A stretch of 8,927 bases of DNA from a bacterium (GTDB lineage Bacteria > Patescibacteriota > Minisyncoccia > Minisyncoccales > GCA-002788555): contig JAGGUF010000038.1 in NCBI GenBank assembly GCA_021158595.1, positions 1-8,927 of the forward strand, given 5' to 3'. The position numbers and the translations under genes are program-made. Shown here in pieces: positions 5,588 through 8,927 of the stretch. The notes below the pieces were generated by a model that saw nothing but the letters and a program-made list of their open reading frames with translations, searched no databases and was not told the DNA's origin. Numbering within the stretch: the stretch's first letter is position 1; each line of letters opens with the position of its first letter.

Positions 5588-7177
5588 AAAATTATCAACA
5601 GATGTCTAAAAGAAAAGGTCTCTACAGAAAAAGAACTTTTGAATGTAAAACGGTGGGCATCAAAAACCTTTAATATTCCTACTCCCTCAAATGTTTCTTT
5701 ACTCCAATTTTATCATAACCTGTTAGAAAAAGGAAGAATTAAAAGGAATGAAAAATTAGAAAAAATTTTGAGAAAAAGAAAAATAAGAAGTCTTTCTGGA
5801 ATAGTGGTGGTCTCGGTTTTAACAAAACCCTATCCTTGTCCTGGAAGATGTATTTACTGTCCATTAGAGAAGGGAATTCCTAAAAGTTATCTATCAGGCG
5901 AACCGGCAGTAGAAAGAGCCAAAAAACTAAACTTCTCTCCTTTTCTCCAAGTGAAAAAAAGAATTGAAAGTTTAAAAAAGCAAGGACATCCTGTAGATAA
6001 AATTGAACTTCGAATAATTGGAGGAACCTGGTCCTTCTATCCCAAAAAATACAGGATATGGTTTATCAGCAATTGCTTTGCTGCCGCCAATAAGAGAGAA
6101 AGAAAAAACTACTCAAGTATTAAATTTTTAGAAAAAGAGCAGAAAAAAAATGAAAAGGCTCAGCATCGAATTGTAGGAATTAGTATTGAAACAAGACCTG
6201 AGTTAATCGATGAAAAAGAAATCTTAGATCTAAGAAGATTAGGAATCACTATGGTAGAATTAGGGGTTCAAACGGTGTTTGATGATATTTTAAAAAAGTG
6301 CCAGAGGGGCCACTTGGTGAAAGAGACAATCAGAGCCACAAAACTTCTAAAAGATGCTGGATTTAAGGTAATGTATCAAATGATGCCTAACCTTCCTGGT
6401 TCTAATTTAAAGAGAGACTTAGAATGTTTTGAAATTTTATTTAATGACACCCGTTTTAAACCTGACTGGCTGAAAATCTACCCCTGTCTTGTATGTAGGG
6501 GTTCAAAACTCTACCAAATATGGAAGAAGGGAAATTATAAGTCCTATTCCTGCAAACAATTAATTTCTCTTCTCGTTAAAATCAAAAGCAAATTACCTTA
6601 TTGGACAAGGGTGGCACGAATATTCAGAGACATTCCGGTCTCAAAAATTGAAGGAGGTTGTAAGATCTCTAACCTAAGAGAGATAGTTCAAAAAGAATTA
6701 AAGAAAAGGAAATTAAAATGCAAATGTATCAGGTGCAGAGAGGTCAGAGAAAGATATGATCCCAAGGAGAAAGTCTATTTATTTCGAGAAGATTATGAAG
6801 CCTCAGATGGTAAAGAAATATTTTTAAGTTTTGAAAACAAGAAAAGAGAGAAACTTCTTGCCTTCTTAAGAGTCCGGATTCCTTCTTTTGTTTTAGAGCA
6901 TAAAAGCAGTCCCCTTTTTCATTTCCTTCCTGTTTTAAAAAATGCTGGTCTTATCCGAGAAATCCATACCTATGGCCAAATGCTTTCCTTAAAAGAAAGA
7001 TCTCTTTCTCCCCAGCATAGAGGATTAGGAAAAAAATTAGTAAAAGAAGCAGAAAAAATTATCAAAGAAGAGTTTCGCCTTTCCAAAGTAGTGGTCATCT
7101 CCGGGGTAGGAGTAAGAGAATATTGGCGAAGGTTAGGGTATCGCCTCTACAATACTTATATGGTCAAAAAAATATAA
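5570..7177 (+). CDS. elp3: Elp3: radical SAM / acetyltransferase tRNA U34 carboxymethyltransferase, 535 aa
   Basis: Elp3 uses a radical-SAM 4Fe-4S cluster and acetyl-CoA to place a carboxymethyl group on C5 of tRNA uridine 34. Domains seen: a basic N-terminal tRNA-binding part (1-85); radical-SAM Cys90, Cys94 and Cys97 in KPYPCPGRCIYCP (86-98), spaced CX3CX2C, shorter than the CX9CX2C of yeast Elp3; IIGGTW (149-154) as SAM-binding glycine motif; ETRPELID (207-214); MVELGVQTVFDDIL (228-241); KIYPCLVCRGSKLYQIWKKG (302-321); a Zn-binding set including Cys384, Cys386 and Cys389 in KCKCIRCREVR (383-393); and a C-terminal GNAT domain with LIREIHTYG (461-469), acetyl-CoA loop SPQHRGLGKK (480-489) and VVISGVGVREYWRRLGY (508-524). 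All core motifs look intact and the length is close to that of eukaryotic Elp3 (about 550). No other Elongator subunits are present in this window; bacterial and archaeal Elp3 are known to act alone. Divergent from the Trm9-like gene. Confidence 0.93.
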   Translation: MQNIYQKIINRCLKEKVSTEKELLNVKRWASKTFNIPTPSNVSLLQFYHNLLEKGRIKRNEKLEKILRKRKIRSLSGIVVVSVLTKPYPCPGRCIYCPLEKGIPKSYLSGEPAVERAKKLNFSPFLQVKKRIESLKKQGHPVDKIELRIIGGTWSFYPKKYRIWFISNCFAAANKRERKNYSSIKFLEKEQKKNEKAQHRIVGISIETRPELIDEKEILDLRRLGITMVELGVQTVFDDILKKCQRGHLVKETIRATKLLKDAGFKVMYQMMPNLPGSNLKRDLECFEILFNDTRFKPDWLKIYPCLVCRGSKLYQIWKKGNYKSYSCKQLISLLVKIKSKLPYWTRVARIFRDIPVSKIEGGCKISNLREIVQKELKKRKLKCKCIRCREVRERYDPKEKVYLFREDYEASDGKEIFLSFENKKREKLLAFLRVRIPSFVLEHKSSPLFHFLPVLKNAGLIREIHTYGQMLSLKERSLSPQHRGLGKKLVKEAEKIIKEEFRLSKVVVISGVGVREYWRRLGYRLYNTYMVKKI

Positions 7178-7248
7178 CCTGCTCCTCCTAAGCAAGTTGA
7201 GGATATCTAATTAAATCTTTAAGAAAATTAATTAATTCCTAATGATAC

Positions 7249-7908
7249 TTACTGCCCAAGTTTCTCCTTTAATTCTTTTAGAATTTCTGCTGCCAGGTCC
7301 TTCCCTCCTAAACCAAATGCTAATCCACAAGCCAAAGAGATCATTCCAATCAATCCATAAATTAAAGCCTTTATAATATCAGGAGTAATGCCAAGTTGCA
7401 AAAGAATGGCTAAAATAGCAAAAACCCAAATGGCTGCTCTAATTCCTGTACCTAAAAGTTTTGAATAGGCAATCTTGGCTTTTTCTGCAGAGGCAACTAC
7501 AATCCGATAAGAAAACTCTGTTAGGAAAACTGCTACAATAAAAATCAAGCCGGCAACAATAATATTAGGTAAATACCCTACTATCTTTCCTAAAAATTGA
7601 CTAAATTCAGTAAGACCTACAATCTCACAAGCAGCCATCAAAAAGATAATTACAAAACACCACTTAACAATCTCTCCAAAAAACCTTGAGATATTAAGAC
7701 GAATATCTGCCTTAGCCAAAGCCTCTTCCCAACCCATTCTTTTAAGAGTCTGATTTAATCGAATCTTATTTAAAAGAGCAGTTACCAACTGACCTATCCC
7801 TCCAGCAATAAGCCAACCAATAAGCACAACCAGAAGAGCAATTAAAACCCGAACCAATGGTCCGAACTGCTTAATCTCTTCCCATAAAGTTGTAATCTCT
7901 AAAGGCAT
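7249..7908 (-). CDS. Small MscS-related membrane protein (conserved TM-helix type), 219 aa
   Basis: An integral membrane protein with about five hydrophobic helices: roughly 17-46, 79-100, 109-138, 154-172 and 176-200. The internal segments repeat the style of the 'TM_helix' units that precede the channel domain in some mechanosensitive-channel proteins. The last helix ends in GLAFGLGGKDLAAEIL (195-210), which resembles the pore-lining helix (TM3) of MscS followed by its turn, but the cytoplasmic beta and alpha/beta domains of true MscS channels are absent; the protein stops at 219. It may be a channel, a subunit, or a non-channel membrane protein. Its start lies 35 bases after the 3' end of tRNA-Ala on the same strand with no clear terminator between, so it may be read from the tRNA promoter. 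A weak AGG precedes the ATG at 11 bases. It is convergent with elp3 (71-base gap). Confidence 0.72.
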   Translation of the reverse strand: MPLEITTLWEEIKQFGPLVRVLIALLVVLIGWLIAGGIGQLVTALLNKIRLNQTLKRMGWEEALAKADIRLNISRFFGEIVKWCFVIIFLMAACEIVGLTEFSQFLGKIVGYLPNIIVAGLIFIVAVFLTEFSYRIVVASAEKAKIAYSKLLGTGIRAAIWVFAILAILLQLGITPDIIKALIYGLIGMISLACGLAFGLGGKDLAAEILKELKEKLGQ

Positions 7909-7943
7909 AGATGCTTCAACCTAAAAAATATCTTTTCGACCTT

Positions 7944-8018
7944 TGGTGGACCGAAAGGGATTTGAACCCTTAACCTCCGCAGTGCAAATGCGGTGCTCTA
8001 CCATTGAGCTATCGGCCC
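7944..8018 (-). tRNA. tRNA-Ala (anticodon UGC), CCA encoded
   Basis: On the minus strand a full cloverleaf can be drawn: acceptor GGGCCGA pairing with TCGGTCC (8018-8012 with 7954-7948), D-arm GCTC/GAGC, anticodon stem CCGCA/TGCGG with loop TTTGCAC giving anticodon TGC, a 5-base variable loop, and T-arm AAGGG/CCCTT with loop TTCAAAT. The third acceptor pair is G3-U70, the identity element for alanyl-tRNA synthetase, which confirms alanine. Discriminator A is followed by genomic CCA (7946-7944). The total is 75 bases including CCA. Confidence 0.97.
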
Positions 8019-8046
8019 TTCTTTAAAAGAATGGCTTGAATAGGAG

Positions 8047-8074
8047 ACTATACAACCCTAATTTATTCTATCAA
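8047..8074 (-). promoter_or_regulatory. Sigma-70-type promoter of tRNA-Ala
   Basis: On the minus strand TTGATA (8074-8069) and TATAGT (8052-8047) are separated by 16 bases; each differs from consensus at one position. The predicted transcription start near 8040 gives a 5' leader of about 20 bases before the tRNA, a normal arrangement for RNase P processing. It may also drive the membrane protein gene beyond the tRNA. Confidence 0.65.
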
Positions 8075-8126
8075 AAAATTCTTGAGAAAGCAAAGAAGGG
8101 AGTCACATTATAGAAAAAGATAAACA

Positions 8127-8177
8127 CTAAATTAAAATATACTTCCAATTTGTTTTGTCTTGAGATAATAAAGGCAT
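8127..8177 (-). pseudogene. Truncated N-terminus of a membrane-anchored protein (16 codons)
   Basis: On the minus strand an ATG opens MPLLSQDKTNWKYILI, then TAG. From memory, KTNWKYILI followed by a hydrophobic, Gly-rich stretch is a frequent N-terminal anchor of Parcubacteria secreted or membrane proteins. Here the reading frame stops exactly where the membrane helix should continue. I read it as a remnant of such a gene, cut off by deletion or mutation. Being so short, it could also be chance; the similarity claim needs a search. Confidence 0.35.
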
Positions 8178-8244
8178 GTTACCAAACGGTTTTCTTATAA
8201 ATTTTCTCTTGATGGTTTTGTCTTTTGAAATTAAACGTAATACA

Positions 8245-8433
8245 TTAAATTTTGATTTCTTTAAACAAGGATTTTTTGGCTCTCTGAATATCCTTTTCAG
8301 TAATTTTTACTCCTTTTAAAATTCCTTTTAAAGAAATTGGCTTTTTAGGCAATTTAAATCCACTTCCCTTTTTAATTTTGAGGATTTCCTTTTCTAACTT
8401 TTCCAATTTTGTTAAAACTTTTTGGTCTTTCAT
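8245..8433 (-). CDS. Small antitoxin-like protein without an adjacent toxin, 62 aa
   Basis: A basic, Lys-rich protein. Residues 4-22 form a short heptad-like helix (VLTKLEKLEKEILKIKKGS). A linker GFKLPKKP follows, then ISLKGILKGVKITEKDIQRA and KKSLFK (33-58). As I remember, a C-terminal 'SLKGLLKGVKITEEDIEEAKKSLF'-like tail is typical of small antitoxins encoded just before PIN-domain (VapC-type) toxins; this is a pattern memory, not a search result. No PIN-like ORF follows: the next 226 bases down to the tRNA hold no frame long enough. No Shine-Dalgarno motif is seen before the ATG. So this may be an orphan antitoxin or a remnant of a toxin-antitoxin pair. Start: the first ATG of the frame, giving a natural N-terminal helix. 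Confidence 0.6.
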   Translation of the reverse strand: MKDQKVLTKLEKLEKEILKIKKGSGFKLPKKPISLKGILKGVKITEKDIQRAKKSLFKEIKI

Positions 8434-8454
8434 AGAGTTTTATTTTAGAAGATT

Positions 8455-8637
8455 TTAAAAATAAATTAACCGGGAAATCTCTCTGAAAGTACTTTCTGAC
8501 AAATCATCTTCTGCTTCTTCCTTCTCTTCAGTTCCAAATTTTGATTCAAACTGTCTTTCAATACTGGACATAATTTCTTTTAATAAATCTTACTTTGTCA
8601 ATCTTTCTAATTTCTTTGGTCTTAACATACCTTCCAT
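8455..8637 (-). pseudogene. Small ORF interrupted by a single in-frame TAA
   Basis: Starting at the ATG at 8637 the frame reads MEGMLRPKKLERLTK, a TAA at 8592-8590, then continues in the same frame as DLLKEI and a 38-residue segment starting MSSIERQFESKFG at 8571, with an acidic middle (GTEEKEEAEDD) and ending REISRLIYF at a TAA at 8455. A GAA-to-TAA change would join the parts as LTKEDLLKEI, a natural-looking helix. Alternatively the second part (8455-8571) is an independent 38-residue gene with a leader ORF in front. It ends 21 bases before the antitoxin-like gene on the same strand, so it may once have been part of the same transcript. I do not recognise the family. Confidence 0.38.
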
Positions 8638-8661
8638 TCTAATGTTCTTAAGAACATTAGA
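8638..8661. promoter_or_regulatory. 24-bp perfect palindrome abutting a start codon; possible operator
   Basis: TCTAATGTTCTT at 8638-8649 is followed immediately by its exact reverse complement to 8661. On the minus strand the palindrome ends right next to the ATG at 8637 of the interrupted ORF, a position fitting a dimeric repressor site or an mRNA hairpin that masks the start. Read on the plus strand it can form a 10-bp stem with a TTAA loop followed by GGGTTTTATTTTT, so it could instead be a terminator, but no plus-strand gene lies nearby upstream. Confidence 0.5.
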
Positions 8662-8859
8662 GGGTTTTATTTTTAAGCAACCTCTTGTTTTCTAACTATA
8701 ACACCTCATAATCAGAAAAATTGTTCTTACTCAACATTCTAAAATCAACTTTTTCTTTTATCTTTTTCCCTTATCTTTTTCTACAACTCTTTTATTTTTT
8801 CATCCCTCGTCATTTTTCTACAAAAGGTAATGAGGGAGATTTGTTTGTTTCCTCTATAA
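8662..8859. other. Non-coding stretch with a bulged inverted repeat and an 11-bp direct repeat
   Basis: I see no gene here. TCCCTC (8803-8808) plus ATT (8812-8814) pair with AATGAGGGA (8829-8837), leaving a GTC bulge and a 14-base loop. TTTTTCTACAA occurs twice, at 8776-8786 and 8813-8823. On the minus strand a short frame reads MTRDEKIKEL from 8813, hits TAG at 8783-8781, and continues KKIREKDKRKS to TGA; it may be another decayed small ORF, but such Lys/Glu-rich frames arise easily in purine-rich DNA. Confidence 0.4.
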
Positions 8860-8927
8860 TTATTCAAGAATTTCTTTAAGTAATTTCTCCTTAAATTTCT
8901 GAAGTCCTTTTTTGTCAAGGATTATTG
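8860..8927 (-). CDS. C-terminal tail of a gene running off the right edge (21 codons visible)
   Basis: On the minus strand an open frame enters from the right edge and reads IILDKKGLQKFKEKLLKEI then LE before TAA at 8862-8860. The amphipathic, Lys/Leu-rich helix is compatible with a protein C-terminus. There are too few residues to name a family, and the open frame could be fortuitous. Confidence 0.3.
   Translation of the reverse strand, partial: IILDKKGLQKFKEKLLKEILE

Noticed and set aside
7178..7248. Possible bidirectional terminator between the convergent elp3 and membrane protein genes (TCCTC at 7183-7187 with GAGGA at 7199-7203)
   Set aside because: The stem is only 5 bp with an 11-base loop and no good T-run follows; too weak to call.
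7944..8018. tRNA-Ala as an integration site for a mobile element
   Set aside because: I found no direct repeat of the tRNA 3' end and no integrase; the gene-poor region lies on the 5' side of the tRNA, which is not the usual side.
8485..8496. 12-bp palindrome GAAAGTACTTTC upstream of the antitoxin-like gene
   Set aside because: Short enough to occur by chance in AT-rich DNA and it lies within a plausible reading frame.
1..8927. CRISPR array, insertion sequence or prophage genes
   Set aside because: No regularly spaced repeats, no transposase-like or phage-like ORF and no terminal inverted repeats around a coding region were seen.

Overview
The window looks like a chromosomal piece of a candidate-phyla-radiation bacterium (Patescibacteria, probably Parcubacteria-like). 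Reasons: the DNA is AT-rich; genes are tightly packed and proteins very Lys/Ile-rich; there is a membrane-embedded Mur ligase, a stand-alone bacterial Elp3, and a short fragment with the N-terminus KTNWKYILI that I associate with Parcubacteria membrane-anchor proteins. TGA is used as a stop (a 4-base ATGA overlap near 1194-1197), as are TAA and TAG, so this is the standard bacterial code and not the UGA=Gly code of Gracilibacteria/Absconditabacteria. The phylum call is inference from gene content; there is no rRNA or marker protein here.

Layout. Positions 1-120 hold a G-rich, hairpin- or quadruplex-capable element and four tandem heptamers, downstream of a five-gene minus-strand run. That run, read from 5554 down to 121, is: Trm9/ALKBH8-like tRNA methyltransferase, alpha/beta hydrolase, membrane-anchored MurF-like ligase, DegT-type PLP aminotransferase, FemAB-type aminoacyl(glycyl)transferase. 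Gaps are 33, 11, 27 and -4 bases (using the preferred hydrolase start), so one operon is likely. Divergent from it, with only 15 bases between the two start codons, lies elp3 on the plus strand (5570-7177). Convergent to elp3 is a small MscS-related membrane protein (7249-7908), preceded by tRNA-Ala(UGC) with encoded CCA and a good sigma-70-type promoter. From about 8020 to the right end the sequence is gene-poor: a truncated membrane-anchor N-terminus, an antitoxin-like ORF without a toxin, a small ORF broken by an in-frame TAA with a 24-bp perfect palindrome abutting its start, and the tail of a gene that runs off the right edge.

How the genes fit together. Elp3 is known to make 5-carboxymethyluridine (cm5U) at tRNA position 34; Trm9/ALKBH8 methyltransferases methylate cm5U to mcm5U. 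Finding both as divergent neighbours suggests a minimal two-enzyme bacterial mcm5U34 pathway without Elongator accessory subunits or, in this window, a Trm112 partner. This is the most interesting signal here. The rest of the minus-strand operon is a cell-envelope module (Mur ligase plus FemAB-type transferase plus aminotransferase plus hydrolase) that may build or modify a peptidoglycan branch or another envelope polymer; its product cannot be read from the sequence.
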